A stretch of 64,000 nucleotides of DNA from Deltaproteobacteria bacterium RIFOXYD12_FULL_56_24 (GTDB lineage: Bacteria > Desulfobacterota > Desulfobulbia > Desulfobulbales > Desulfurivibrionaceae), in assembly GCA_001799285.1 (NCBI GenBank), contig MGTD01000047.1:62001-126000 (forward strand), written 5' to 3'. The notes beneath the pieces are model-generated. The model was not told the DNA's origin. It saw only the letters and a program-made list of their open reading frames with translations, and searched no databases. The position numbers and the translations under genes are program-made. Below, in pieces: positions 42,689 through 51,610 of this stretch; the first letter of the stretch is position 1, and each line of letters opens with the position of its first letter.

Positions 42689-43768
42689 ATGATAACCCGT
42701 AAAAAAACCCGACAAATCAAGGTGGGCAACGTAGCGGTGGGCGGGGATGCCCCTATCGCCGTGCAGTCCATGACCAACACCGACACCAGGGACTTGGCGG
42801 CCACCGTGGCCCAGATCCACCGGCTCACCGAGGCGGGCTGCGAGATCATCCGTGTGGCGGTTCTGGACCTGGAGGCGGCTGCGGCCATCACCGAGATCCG
42901 GGAGCAGATCAGCATCCCCCTTATCGCTGATATTCATTTTGACTCCCGGTTAGCCGTGGCCAGCATGGAACATGGCGCCCAAGGCATCCGGATCAATCCC
43001 GGCAACCTCGGCGGCCCGGACAAACTGGCCAGGGTGGTGGCGGCAGCCAAACAGCATGGGGTGCCCATCCGGGTCGGGGTTAACTCCGGCTCGGTGGAAA
43101 AGGATATCCTGGCGAAGCACGGCCACCCCACCCCGGCAGCCCTGGCGGAAAGCGCCCTGCGCAACGTGCGGCTGCTGGAGGCGCTTGATTTTGACCAGAT
43201 CAAGATCTCCCTTAAGTCCTCGGACGCCCTCACCACCCTGGAGGCGTACCGGCTTTTGTCCGGCCAATGCGATTACCCCCTGCATCTCGGGGTCACCGAG
43301 GCGGGCGGCCTTATTGCCGGCACGGTCAAATCCAGCGTGGCCTTGGGAATTTTGCTCTACGAAGGTATCGGCGACACCTTCCGCATTTCGCTCACCCGCG
43401 ATCCGGTGGAGGAGATTCGGGTCGGCTACGAACTGCTGCGAAGCCTGCACATCCGCGAACGCGGACCGGAGCTGATCTCCTGCCCCACCTGCGGGCGCTG
43501 CCAGATGAACCTCTTCTCCCTGGCCGAGCAGGTGGAACGCCATATCCAGAACATCGAAACCCCCCTGAAAATCGCGGTCATGGGCTGCGTGGTCAATGGT
43601 CCGGGCGAGGCGAAAGAAGCTGATATCGGAATGGCGGGCGGCCACGGGGTGGGGATTATTTTCAAGAAGGGCCAGCTGTACAAGAAGGTGGCCGAGGACA
43701 AGCTCCTGGCCGTTTTCCTGGCCGAGATCGACACCATGATCGAAGAAGCGCGCCAGAACGGCGCATAA
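42689..43768 (+). CDS. ispG: (E)-4-hydroxy-3-methylbut-2-enyl-diphosphate synthase
   Basis: 359 residues. IspG (GcpE) reductively opens MEcPP to HMBPP using a 4Fe-4S cluster. The N-terminal TIM barrel starts VGNVAVGGDAPIAVQSMTNTDTRD, with PLIADIHFDSRLA, and the C-terminal cluster site uses SCPTCGRCQMNLF and MGCVVNGPGEAKEADIG. The size is the short (two-domain) form normal in most bacteria. There is no clear ribosome site, and a TATAAT stands 8 bp before the ATG. It works in the same pathway as dxr at 8.1 kb. Confidence 0.96.
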   Translation: MITRKKTRQIKVGNVAVGGDAPIAVQSMTNTDTRDLAATVAQIHRLTEAGCEIIRVAVLDLEAAAAITEIREQISIPLIADIHFDSRLAVASMEHGAQGIRINPGNLGGPDKLARVVAAAKQHGVPIRVGVNSGSVEKDILAKHGHPTPAALAESALRNVRLLEALDFDQIKISLKSSDALTTLEAYRLLSGQCDYPLHLGVTEAGGLIAGTVKSSVALGILLYEGIGDTFRISLTRDPVEEIRVGYELLRSLHIRERGPELISCPTCGRCQMNLFSLAEQVERHIQNIETPLKIAVMGCVVNGPGEAKEADIGMAGGHGVGIIFKKGQLYKKVAEDKLLAVFLAEIDTMIEEARQNGA

Positions 43769-43770
43769 TT

Positions 43771-43904
43771 TGTAAATGTCCAGCTGCACCGCATCTGCTT
43801 TGTCATCGGCCTGCTCATGTGCAACAGCACACTTCGCAGGCCTCTTTGTCGGCACTTCTGCCGACAATTGACACGCGCATCTGCGGCACTGCTGAACATT
43901 TACA
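43771..43904. repeat. 134-bp inverted-repeat element after ispG
   Basis: TGTAAATGTCCAGCTGCACC at the left and, in reverse, TGTAAATGTTCAGCAGTGCC at the right form terminal inverted repeats. Its interior shares GCCTGCTCATG, CAGCACACTTCGCAGGC and CCGCATCTGC with the element at 6337-6497. An inner TGTCGGCActtcTGCCGACA palindrome is also present. It starts 3 bp after the ispG stop. Confidence 0.75.
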
Positions 43905-43980
43905 TCTCAAAAATTGAGTCATATTTTTTCGTTCCCAATGAACGAATCACCATAATCCATTACTGCTTACCAGGTGCCCC

Positions 43981-45705
43981 ATGCGTTTTTCCCAACTGCT
44001 CATCCCCACCCTGAAAGAAACCCCCTCTGAAGCCGAGGTGGTCAGCCACCAGCTGCTGCTCCGCGCCGGATTCATCCGCAAACTCTCCTCCGGTATTTAC
44101 TCTTACCTGCCCCTGGGCCTTGCCTCCATCCGCAAGGTCGAGCGCATCGTCCGCGAGGAGATGAACCGGGCCGGGGCTCAGGAGCTGCTCCTGCCCATGG
44201 TCCAGCCGGGGGATCTCTGGCAGGAATCGGGCCGCTGGGAAAAGTATGGCCCGGAATTGCTGCGCTTTACCGACCGGCACGGCCGGGAAAGCTGCCTCGG
44301 ACCGACGCACGAAGAGGTGATCACCGACCTGATCCGCTTTAATGTCCACTCCTACAAGGAACTCCCCCTGAATCTCTACCAGATCCAGACCAAGTTTAGG
44401 GATGAGATCCGGCCCCGCTTCGGCCTGATGCGCGGCCGCGAATTCATCATGAAGGACGGTTACAGCTTTGACGCCACCGAGGACGGGGCCGACGCGACCT
44501 ACAAAAAAATGCACGAGGCCTACCACCGGATCTTCAGCCGCTGCGGCCTGGCCTTCCGGGCGGTGGAAGCGGACACCGGCACCATCGGCGGCAGCTTTTC
44601 CCATGAGTTCATGGTCCTGGCCGACACCGGCGAAGATACCATCGTGATCTGCAAGGGGTGCGAATACGCGGCCAACATGGAAAAGGCCCGCTGTCAGACC
44701 CCGGACATTCCGGTCGCGCCCCCCCTGCTCACCCTTACCAGGATCGAAACCCCGGGCAAAAAAAAGGTGGCGGCAGTCACGGAATTTTTAGGCATTTCTG
44801 CCAGGGAGCTGGTCAAGACTCTGGTCTACATGGCCGAGGACAAGCCGGTGGCGGTGCTGCTCCGCGGCGACCACGAGGTGCAGACGGTCAAGCTGGCCAA
44901 TGCCCTGGGGGTGAACACCGACAATCTGCGGCTGGCCGAAGACAAAGAGATCTTCGACGCCACCGGCGTGCCCAGCGGCTACCTCGGCCCCATCGGCCTG
45001 ACCATCCCGCTGCTGGCGGACAGTGAACTCCCCCGGATGCACAACTTCGCCATCGGGGCCAACGAGAAGAATTTCCATCTGCTCAATGCCAATCTCAACC
45101 GCGACTTCACAGTGCCGACCATCGCCGACCTGCGCCAGGTCACCAGCGAGGATAAGTGCCCGGCCTGCGGCGGGAGCCTGGATCTGACCCGCGGCATCGA
45201 GGTGGGCCACATCTTCAAGCTGGGGACCAAATACAGCGAGGCGCTCAAGGCAACATTTTTGGACAACCAGGGTGCGGAACAACCATTCATCATGGGCTGC
45301 TACGGCATCGGGGTCAGCCGGACCGTGGCCGCGGCCATCGAGCAGAACCACGACAAGGACGGGATTATTTTCCCCCTGCCCATCGCGCCATTTCAAGTCA
45401 TCCTCCTGAATCTCTCCCCCAAGGACGAGGCGATCACCGGGGCGGCCAGCGAGTTGTATGGCCAGTTGGGCAAGGCCGGGATTGAGGTACTCCTGGATGA
45501 TCGGGACGAGCGGCCGGGCAGCAAGTTCAAGGACGCCGACCTCCTGGGCATCCCCTACCGGGTCATGGTCGGCAAGGGCTTTACTGAAAAGGGCGAGGTG
45601 GAGATCCGCGACCGGGCCACCGGCACCACCCTGTCCCTACCCCTGGCCGAAGCCGGAGCAAAGCTGGTCGAGCTGGTCCGCAACGCCCTGGCCACGCCTC
45701 AGTGA
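43981..45705 (+). CDS. proS: Prolyl-tRNA synthetase
   Basis: 574 residues, the bacterial class II type. Motif 1 contains [29 protein letters not shown], motif 2 is [26 protein letters not shown], and motif 3 is [21 protein letters not shown]. The YbaK-like editing insertion lies in the middle (about residues 230-390), and the C-terminus has the anticodon-binding domain. It charges tRNA-Pro. It overlaps or abuts the following Rel gene. Confidence 0.97.
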   Translation: MRFSQLLIPTLKETPSEAEVVSHQLLLRAGFIRKLSSGIYSYLPLGLASIRKVERIVREEMNRAGAQELLLPMVQPGDLWQESGRWEKYGPELLRFTDRHGRESCLGPTHEEVITDLIRFNVHSYKELPLNLYQIQTKFRDEIRPRFGLMRGREFIMKDGYSFDATEDGADATYKKMHEAYHRIFSRCGLAFRAVEADTGTIGGSFSHEFMVLADTGEDTIVICKGCEYAANMEKARCQTPDIPVAPPLLTLTRIETPGKKKVAAVTEFLGISARELVKTLVYMAEDKPVAVLLRGDHEVQTVKLANALGVNTDNLRLAEDKEIFDATGVPSGYLGPIGLTIPLLADSELPRMHNFAIGANEKNFHLLNANLNRDFTVPTIADLRQVTSEDKCPACGGSLDLTRGIEVGHIFKLGTKYSEALKATFLDNQGAEQPFIMGCYGIGVSRTVAAAIEQNHDKDGIIFPLPIAPFQVILLNLSPKDEAITGAASELYGQLGKAGIEVLLDDRDERPGSKFKDADLLGIPYRVMVGKGFTEKGEVEIRDRATGTTLSLPLAEAGAKLVELVRNALATPQ

Positions 45706-45740
45706 CCGGGCCGGAACAAAATATAGCCGCCGCCGGCCGC

Positions 45741-47897
45741 ATGGTTACCATCGAGTCGATAATCGAGCGGGCCAAGGGCTATATGCCCGACGAAGATCTT
45801 ACCATGCTCACCAAGGCCTATGCCTTTGCCGAGGAATTTTACTCGGGCAAACATCGGCTTTCCGGCCTCCCTTATCTGTCCCACGCCCTGATGGTCACCG
45901 ACATCCTGGCGACCATGCGCCTGGACGTCCCCACCCTCTGCGCGGGTCTCTTGCACGGGGTACTCAAGAAAGCCGCCGACCTCAAGGAGACGGAAAAAAC
46001 CCTCCGCGAGGCCTTTGGCGACGATGTCACCAACATCGTCAAGGGCGCCACCAAGATCACCGAGGTCCAGTTCAACAGCCACCTCGCCTACCAGGCGGAA
46101 AATATCCGCAAGCTGCTCCTGGCCATGTCTTCCGATATCCGGGTTCTGCTGGTCAAGCTGGCCGACCGACTGCACGACATGCAGTCTTTGCAGCATGTGG
46201 CGCGCGAACAGCAACTGGAATTTGCCCAGGATACCATGGACCTCTATGCCCCCCTGGCCAGCCGTTTGGGGATAGACTGGCTCAAGCGCGAACTGGAAGA
46301 CCTTTCCTTCTCCTATCTCCACCCTGAGGAATACCAGAATCTCGCCGCCAAAATCCACACCTCCCTCGCGGACAGAGAAGCTTATGTGGAGGAGGTCAAG
46401 GCGCTGCTCAACCAGAAACTGAACGAACATGGCCTGAAGCACTTCCAGGTGTTGGGACGCCCCAAGCATATCTACAGCATCCACCGAAAATTGGTGGCCC
46501 AGAATATCCCCTTTGAGAAGGTCTACGACAAGGTCGCCTTCCGGATCATCGTCTCTTCGGTCAAGGAATGCTACGAGGCTTTAGGCATCATCCATTCGCT
46601 GTGGCAGCCGGTGGACGGGCGTTTCAAGGATTTCATCAGCACCCCGAAAGGTAATATGTATCAATCGCTGCATACCTCGGTAGTCGGTCTGCTCGGGGAG
46701 TTTATGGAGGTCCAGATCCGCACCGAGGAGATGGACCAGATCGCCAAGGAAGGCATTGCCGCGCACTGGGCTTACAAGGAAGGCAAGGCCATCACCACCA
46801 AGGACGCCAGGCTTTTCAAGTGGCTCAAGCAGCTGGTGCACACCCTTCAGGAGTTGGAAGACCCCAAGGAATTTCTGGATGCGGTCAAGGGGGAGCTCTA
46901 CGCAGAGGAAATTTTCGTTCTTACTCCCACCGGCGAGGTAAAGGAGTTTCCCAAGGGCAGCACCCCCATTGACTTTGCCTACAGCATCCACACCGAGGTG
47001 GGCAATCACTGCACCGGCGCCAAGATCAACGGACTCATTGCCCAGCTCAAAACCAAGCTTAAAAACGGCGATCTGGTGGAGATTATCACCTCTCCCAAAC
47101 AAAAGCCGAACCGCTCCTGGCTCAGCCTGGTCAAAACCGCGCGGGCCAAGAGCCGGATCCGCCAGTGGCTCAACCAGGAAGAACGGGAAAAGGCCTTGCA
47201 GGTCGGCAGGGAAATCTGTGAACGCGAGCTGAAACGAAACAACCTCAGCCTGAAAAAGCTGATCAAAACCGGCCATCTCAAGGAACTCCTCAAGACCATA
47301 GCCTGCAACTCCCTTGACGACCTCATGCGGAGAGTCGGCTCGGGCAAAATGATGGTGCAAGCCATTATAAAAGAGTTGCAGCCCCCGGAAATCAGGGACC
47401 TCCTGCCGGAGACTGCTGTTCCGGAAACAGTCCCGCTCAAGGCGGGGAAAAAGCCGGACCGGGACAATATCATCCTGGTGAGCGGCGCGGATAATGTCCT
47501 CACCAAGATCAGCCATTGCTGCATGCCGGTGCCGGGAGACGAGATAGCAGGCTTCATCACCTCGGGCCGGGGCATTTCCGTGCACAAGGCATCCTGCCCC
47601 AACCTCAAGGCCGCTGACCCGCAGCGTCTTATCTCCGTCAGCTGGGCGGAAAACATCAAAGCCAACCACCGAGCCCAGATTCAGGTTGTCGCCCGGGACC
47701 AGAAAGGATTGCTGGCCACACTCAGCAACGCGATCAGCCATGACGACGCCAACATCCTTGGCCTTGAGGCCACCACCTCAAGCGGCGGGATCGCCAGGAT
47801 CTCTATAATTGTTGAGATAAACAGCAGGGAACATCTTTTGCGCCTGCTGCAGCATGTGCAGCAGCTTGACGGCGTTCTGGAGGCCAAGAGAACCTGA
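45741..47897 (+). CDS. RelA/SpoT-family (p)ppGpp synthetase with degenerate hydrolase site
   Basis: About 718 residues with the full Rel layout: N-terminal HD-type domain (~1-170), synthetase (~220-350), TGS (EIFVLTPTGEVKEFPKGSTPIDFAY), a CCMPVPGDEI zinc-finger-like region and a C-terminal ACT domain. The synthetase looks intact (DKVAFRIIV, FKDFISTPKGNMYQSLHT, MEVQIRT). In the HD domain the usual HDxxED reads HGVLKK (His72, Gly73, Lys76, Lys77), so two or three metal or catalytic residues are lost, while His48 and the Asp of LADRLHDM remain. It is probably a synthetase only, like RelA. The ATG at 45741 fits homology; a GTG at 45702 overlaps the proS stop. Confidence 0.9.
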   Translation: MVTIESIIERAKGYMPDEDLTMLTKAYAFAEEFYSGKHRLSGLPYLSHALMVTDILATMRLDVPTLCAGLLHGVLKKAADLKETEKTLREAFGDDVTNIVKGATKITEVQFNSHLAYQAENIRKLLLAMSSDIRVLLVKLADRLHDMQSLQHVAREQQLEFAQDTMDLYAPLASRLGIDWLKRELEDLSFSYLHPEEYQNLAAKIHTSLADREAYVEEVKALLNQKLNEHGLKHFQVLGRPKHIYSIHRKLVAQNIPFEKVYDKVAFRIIVSSVKECYEALGIIHSLWQPVDGRFKDFISTPKGNMYQSLHTSVVGLLGEFMEVQIRTEEMDQIAKEGIAAHWAYKEGKAITTKDARLFKWLKQLVHTLQELEDPKEFLDAVKGELYAEEIFVLTPTGEVKEFPKGSTPIDFAYSIHTEVGNHCTGAKINGLIAQLKTKLKNGDLVEIITSPKQKPNRSWLSLVKTARAKSRIRQWLNQEEREKALQVGREICERELKRNNLSLKKLIKTGHLKELLKTIACNSLDDLMRRVGSGKMMVQAIIKELQPPEIRDLLPETAVPETVPLKAGKKPDRDNIILVSGADNVLTKISHCCMPVPGDEIAGFITSGRGISVHKASCPNLKAADPQRLISVSWAENIKANHRAQIQVVARDQKGLLATLSNAISHDDANILGLEATTSSGGIARISIIVEINSREHLLRLLQHVQQLDGVLEAKRT

Positions 47898-47939
47898 ATC
47901 GGCGAGGAAAGCGACCGCAGGGTGCTTTTTAAAAGTTCC

Positions 47940-47968
47940 GAGTGCTGAGTTCCAAGTACTCAGCACTC
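47940..47968. repeat. Perfect 11-bp hairpin after the Rel gene
   Basis: GAGTGCTGAGT (47940-47950) and ACTCAGCACTC (47958-47968) pair fully around a 7-nt loop. No U-run follows. It may stabilise the 3' end or be a dispersed repeat; no second copy lies in this window. Confidence 0.5.
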
Positions 47969-47990
47969 AGCTTTATGCCCTGTGACCGCT

Positions 47991-48037
47991 TACAAATAAA
48001 ACAGCCCTTGCTTCTTGAAAAGAAGCAAGGGCTGTCA
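47991..48037 (-). terminator. Terminator of rpmB
   Basis: AGCCCTTGCTTCT and AGAAGCAAGGGCT form a 13-bp stem with a short loop. On the minus strand it is followed by GTTTTATTT. It lies 27 bp after the rpmB stop. Confidence 0.9.
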
Positions 48038-48063
48038 ATAACAATAACAATCCTGGAAAATGT

Positions 48064-48258
48064 TCAGGCAGGTTTTGGCACTGAACCGGAACGGATACAA
48101 CGGGTACAAACACGAACATGTATGCCGTTGCCACCGGAAGTAGCCATTCTTACCCGCTGCAGATTCGGCAGCCAGCGCCTTCTGTTCTTATTATTGGCAT
48201 GGCTCACATTGTTGCCGGTGGTAGGTCCCTTTCCACAAATCGCACATTTTTTTGACAT
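48064..48258 (-). CDS. rpmB: 50S ribosomal protein L28
   Basis: 64 residues of the zinc-binding (C+) form: [21 protein letters not shown] at the N-terminus and [11 protein letters not shown] near the C-terminus supply two CxxC pairs. L28 sits at the base of the large subunit near the L1 stalk. A good AAGGAG site precedes the ATG, a sigma-70 promoter lies about 100 bp upstream and a terminator follows, so it is a single-gene unit. The C+ form may be accompanied elsewhere by a zinc-free copy. Confidence 0.97.
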   Translation of the reverse strand: MSKKCAICGKGPTTGNNVSHANNKNRRRWLPNLQRVRMATSGGNGIHVRVCTRCIRSGSVPKPA

Positions 48259-48359
48259 GACAAAACTCCTTTAACAACCCGCACCAGGGGGGCATCTTTT
48301 AAATCATTATCCGGAGACAGCCTGATTTTTCCCGGTCTGGCCCCTTGCAAAGAGGAAAA

Positions 48360-48388
48360 TATATACATCTTCTCCCTGCGCTTGACAA
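48360..48388 (-). promoter_or_regulatory. Sigma-70-type promoter of rpmB
   Basis: On the minus strand TTGTCA, a 17-bp spacer and TATATA, leaving a leader of about 95 nt before rpmB. Confidence 0.7.
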
Positions 48389-48574
48389 GTATTTTGTTCC
48401 CTTTTCTTCTCCGGGCCGTAAAAATGCGATTAAGCAGAAAAAAGCCCGAACAAATTCGAGAAACAACTGTCTTGATCAAAACAGACCCCGCTCGGTTAAC
48501 GAAAAAACTCATCGCCACATCGGAATTTTTACCGTTCACCGGGCCGGTCGTCAAAGTACCAAAATCGCCGGACT

Positions 48575-48681
48575 GTAACCATTTATCAGTGCCGCAGATT
48601 TGGACAAGCGGACCGGCGCTGCGTACTTTTGTACGTAAGCCGGGTTAATCGTCCGAAGATGTGGTGCTGCTGAACGGTTAC
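48575..48681. repeat. 107-bp inverted-repeat element upstream of resB
   Basis: The ends GTAACCATTTATCAGTGCCG and, in reverse, GTAACCGTTCAGCAGCACCA are imperfect terminal inverted repeats. The interior folds further: GGAC...GTCC, CCGGC...GCCGG and GCGTAC-TTTT-GTACGT, so the whole element can form one long hairpin. The core matches 2642-2739; the ends match 6337, 43771 and 22546. Confidence 0.75.
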
Positions 48682-48835
48682 GAATTTTTTATTGACAGCC
48701 AAAGGCAAACACGGGTAGAGATCACAGACAATTATCTTGGCTGGAAGATATTGCCACCAAGACTAAACCGGCTGTTTTTCCTCCTAAAACATTAATCTTA
48801 AAACCGATGCAATTACTTCGGTTAACAAGGCTCAT

Positions 48836-50188
48836 ATGAAAAACACAGAAAGCACGGCGTGGCGTTTCTTCGCCTCCGTCAAGCTTGCCCTATTCACCCT
48901 GCTGATCCTGGCCACGACCTCAATCATCGGCACGCTTATCCCTCAGGGTAAACCGCCGGAATTCTACATCGAGGCCTTTGGCCCGCGCACGGCAATGATC
49001 TTCCAGATGCTTGACGTGCCGAACATGTACAGCTCATGGTGGTTTATCGCTCTTCTTCTTTTGTTCAGCAACAACCTTATCGTTTGCACCATCGATCGCT
49101 TGCCCAACGTCTGGCAGATGGTGGTGCTGAACAACCTGGACACCGACCCGGAACGGCTGGAAAAAATGCCGCACCGCCAAGTACTCCACGCCCGGGGTGA
49201 TACCGCCGCCCTTGCGGAGATCGCCGGCGGGCTAATGGCAAAAAACGGCTGGAAGCCGCAGTCGGAGAACAACCCTGCAGGCTCACTGCTCTTTTCCCAG
49301 AAAAACGCCTGGAGCCGCCTGGGCGTTTATGCGGTCCACCTGAGCATCCTCATCATTTTCGTCGGGGCCATCATCGGTCTGGCCTTGGGTTTTAAAGCCT
49401 TTGTCATGATCCCCGAGGGAGAGGCAACAGACACCGTCTATGAATCCGGCAGCAGCAAACCAATTCCTCTGGGCTTTACCGTGCATTGCGACGAGTTCAA
49501 CGTCTCCTATTACGATAACGGTTCCCCAAAGGAATACCTCTCGGTACTCACGGTAAAAGACCCCCCTTCGAACAAGACTTTTACCCGCACCATCGTGGTC
49601 AACGACCCTCTCAACTTCAAAGGGATCACCTTTTATCAATCCAGCTATGAGCCCATGCGGGGTTTTCACATCAGCATCACCAACAAAGCCGACAATACCC
49701 GACAGAATTTCAGGATTCCCTTTGGTGAAAAAATCCCCTGGCCCGGAACCGGGATTGAGTTTGGCGTCATCAATCAGCAGACACGCAGTCGCATGGGAGA
49801 TGTAGCCAAGATTAAGGTCTGGTTTTCCGACGGACAGGGCGAACCAAGTATATTCTGGCTGGACAATAACGCAACCGAGACCATTACAAGCCCGGCAGGA
49901 TCATATGAATTTAAGGCTCGCCAGGTATATGCTACCGGCCTGCAGGTGGCAAAGGATCCCGGCGTCTGGACAGTATATGCAGGATGCACCCTCATGCTGA
50001 TAGGCCTTTACGTCGCTTTCTTTCTTTCCCACCGGAGGGTTTGGGTATATATTTCCAAGGAAGAAAATACTGACCGCTGCCGAATCCTGATTTGCGGCAC
50101 CAGCAACAAAAACAAGATTGCCTTTGAAAAAGAATTCGCCGCCCTTGTCGAGTGCTTGACACACGACTCCACGTTTCAAAACGCGTAA
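48836..50188 (+). CDS. resB: Cytochrome c biogenesis protein ResB (System II)
   Basis: 450 residues. Membrane helices lie near residues 12-30, 63-85, 160-185 and 385-405, with a large periplasmic loop between the last two (about 190-380). The start FFASVKLALFTLLILATTSIIGTLIPQG, then the WWFIALLLLFSNNLIVCTIDRLP segment, are ResB/Ccs1 hallmarks. With the CcsA-type partner encoded 9 bp downstream, it carries haem across the membrane and ligates it to CxxCH sites. This fits the many c-type cytochromes encoded in the following 11 kb. Confidence 0.95.
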   Translation: MKNTESTAWRFFASVKLALFTLLILATTSIIGTLIPQGKPPEFYIEAFGPRTAMIFQMLDVPNMYSSWWFIALLLLFSNNLIVCTIDRLPNVWQMVVLNNLDTDPERLEKMPHRQVLHARGDTAALAEIAGGLMAKNGWKPQSENNPAGSLLFSQKNAWSRLGVYAVHLSILIIFVGAIIGLALGFKAFVMIPEGEATDTVYESGSSKPIPLGFTVHCDEFNVSYYDNGSPKEYLSVLTVKDPPSNKTFTRTIVVNDPLNFKGITFYQSSYEPMRGFHISITNKADNTRQNFRIPFGEKIPWPGTGIEFGVINQQTRSRMGDVAKIKVWFSDGQGEPSIFWLDNNATETITSPAGSYEFKARQVYATGLQVAKDPGVWTVYAGCTLMLIGLYVAFFLSHRRVWVYISKEENTDRCRILICGTSNKNKIAFEKEFAALVECLTHDSTFQNA

Positions 50189-50197
50189 GGATCTGCC

Positions 50198-51043
50198 ATG
50201 AATAGCTCTCAACTTCTGGGCATTACAACGTTTGCCTATCTTCTCTCAGCCATCCTCTACATCGCCATCTTTGTCTTTCGGGCAAACCGACTCGGGCTGT
50301 TTGCCACCCTGACCACCGTTGGCGCCTTTCTGGTCAACACTGTCGGCATTGGCCTGCGCTGGCAGGAATCTTATCAGGCGGGAATCGGCTACGCTCCCCT
50401 TTCCAACATGTACGAATCCCTGGTGTTTTTTGCCTGGGCCATTGCTATTTTCTACCTCGGCCTTGAATGGAAATACAAAAACAGAATTTTAGGCGCTTTT
50501 TCCATGCCCTTTGCCTATCTGAGCATGGCCTACGCCTCATTTTCCTCCCAGTTCGGCAAGGAAATAAAGCCGTTGGTTCCGGCCCTGCAAAGCAACTGGC
50601 TCATCGCCCATGTCATCACCTGTTTTGTCGGCTATGCTGCTTTCGCGGTGGCGTGCGGCCTGGGATTCATGTATCTGCTCAAGGACAGGAAGACCAAGCA
50701 GGCATCCGGCTCCCTCATTGCCTCGCTGCCCGAGCTCAAGGTGATCGACGATATCATTCACAAGACCCTGGTTTTCGGATTTTTATGGCTCACCGCCGGC
50801 ATCATCACCGGGGCGGTCTGGGCCAACTCCGCATGGGGCACCTATTGGAGCTGGGATCCCAAGGAGACCTGGTCGCTGATCACCTGGTTTGTCTATGCGG
50901 CAACCCTGCATGCCAGATTTACCAGGGGATGGGGCGGACGGCGCATTGCCTGGCTCTCCATCATCGGCTTTTTTTCGGTAATCTTCACCTACTATGGGGT
51001 TAATTTTCTGCTTTCCGGCCTGCACAGTTATGGCGGAGGTTGA
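50198..51043 (+). CDS. ccsB: Cytochrome c biogenesis protein CcsB/ResC (CcsA family)
   Basis: 281 residues with about eight membrane helices. The haem-handling WWD-type signature WANSAWGTYWSWDPKETWSLITW lies near residue 210, and GIGYAPLSNMYESLVFFAW and the conserved histidines before and after are present (AHVITCFVGYAAF; HARFTRGW). It is the haem channel partner of ResB, forming System II synthetase. The coupling distance of 9 bp suggests cotranslation. Confidence 0.95.
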   Translation: MNSSQLLGITTFAYLLSAILYIAIFVFRANRLGLFATLTTVGAFLVNTVGIGLRWQESYQAGIGYAPLSNMYESLVFFAWAIAIFYLGLEWKYKNRILGAFSMPFAYLSMAYASFSSQFGKEIKPLVPALQSNWLIAHVITCFVGYAAFAVACGLGFMYLLKDRKTKQASGSLIASLPELKVIDDIIHKTLVFGFLWLTAGIITGAVWANSAWGTYWSWDPKETWSLITWFVYAATLHARFTRGWGGRRIAWLSIIGFFSVIFTYYGVNFLLSGLHSYGGG

Positions 51044-51115
51044 TCATTAAGCCACAGACGCAAGAGACAATGACAACGGGGCGGAAACAAAAAATCCCCC
51101 CCATATTCTTCCAGC

Positions 51116-51145
51116 TTGACAAGGGTTGACAAGTTTGCTTATTAA
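51116..51145 (+). promoter_or_regulatory. Sigma-70-type promoter of the trihaem cytochrome gene
   Basis: TTGACA (51116-51121), an 18-bp spacer and TATTAA (51140-51145). A second TTGACA follows at 51125. The expected leader is about 65 nt to the start at 51218. Confidence 0.55.
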
Positions 51146-51217
51146 GGTTGCGCTAGAAAGTTATTTGGGGGACATCACCCCTGTTTCACAAACCAACTGA
51201 TTTAAGGGAGAAGAATC

Positions 51218-51523
51218 ATGAAGAAAACCGTTATCTGTTCCGCCGCTTTTGCACTTGTCTTCGGTTTTGCTGTTGCCAGCAATGCTCTTGCCGCCGCCGA
51301 CAAGGGTCCGGCCGAGATCACCATGAAGACCGAAGCCGGCAAGAAGCCGGCATCATTTCCCCATGCCAAGCATCAGGCGAAAAATGAGTGTGATACCTGC
51401 CACAAGGACGCCAATTTCCCGGCGGACAAGAAGTGGAGCATGAAAAACGGTCACGCCCTCTGCCAGGGCTGCCATAAGGCAAAGGGCACCCCAACCACCT
51501 GCGTTACCTGCCATAAAAAATAA
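51218..51523 (+). CDS. Small periplasmic trihaem cytochrome c (class III/c7-like)
   Basis: 101 residues. A signal peptide runs through about residue 25 (VFGFAVASNALA). Three CxxCH sites follow: CDTCH, CQGCH and CVTCH, with distal His candidates in FPHAKHQ and NGHAL. This pattern and size resemble c7-type cytochromes (three of the four haems of c3), which shuttle electrons in the periplasm of Desulfobacterota. It has its own promoter and terminator and stands between the ccs genes and the NrfD module, so it may be the soluble partner of those membrane complexes. Confidence 0.9.
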   Translation: MKKTVICSAAFALVFGFAVASNALAAADKGPAEITMKTEAGKKPASFPHAKHQAKNECDTCHKDANFPADKKWSMKNGHALCQGCHKAKGTPTTCVTCHKK

Positions 51524-51545
51524 GCTGTCTGATTCCAGTCACCCC

Positions 51546-51585
51546 AAAAAGCCTGCCCCCCTAATGGGGGACAGGCTTTTTTATT
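51546..51585 (+). terminator. Terminator of the trihaem cytochrome gene
   Basis: AAAAAGCCTG, C5, a TAAT loop, G5 and ACAGGCTTTTTT form a strong stem with U-run. It can also act for the convergent nrfD-like gene. Confidence 0.9.
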
Positions 51586-51610
51586 TCTTCCACCCTACCG
51601 CTATAAGAAT

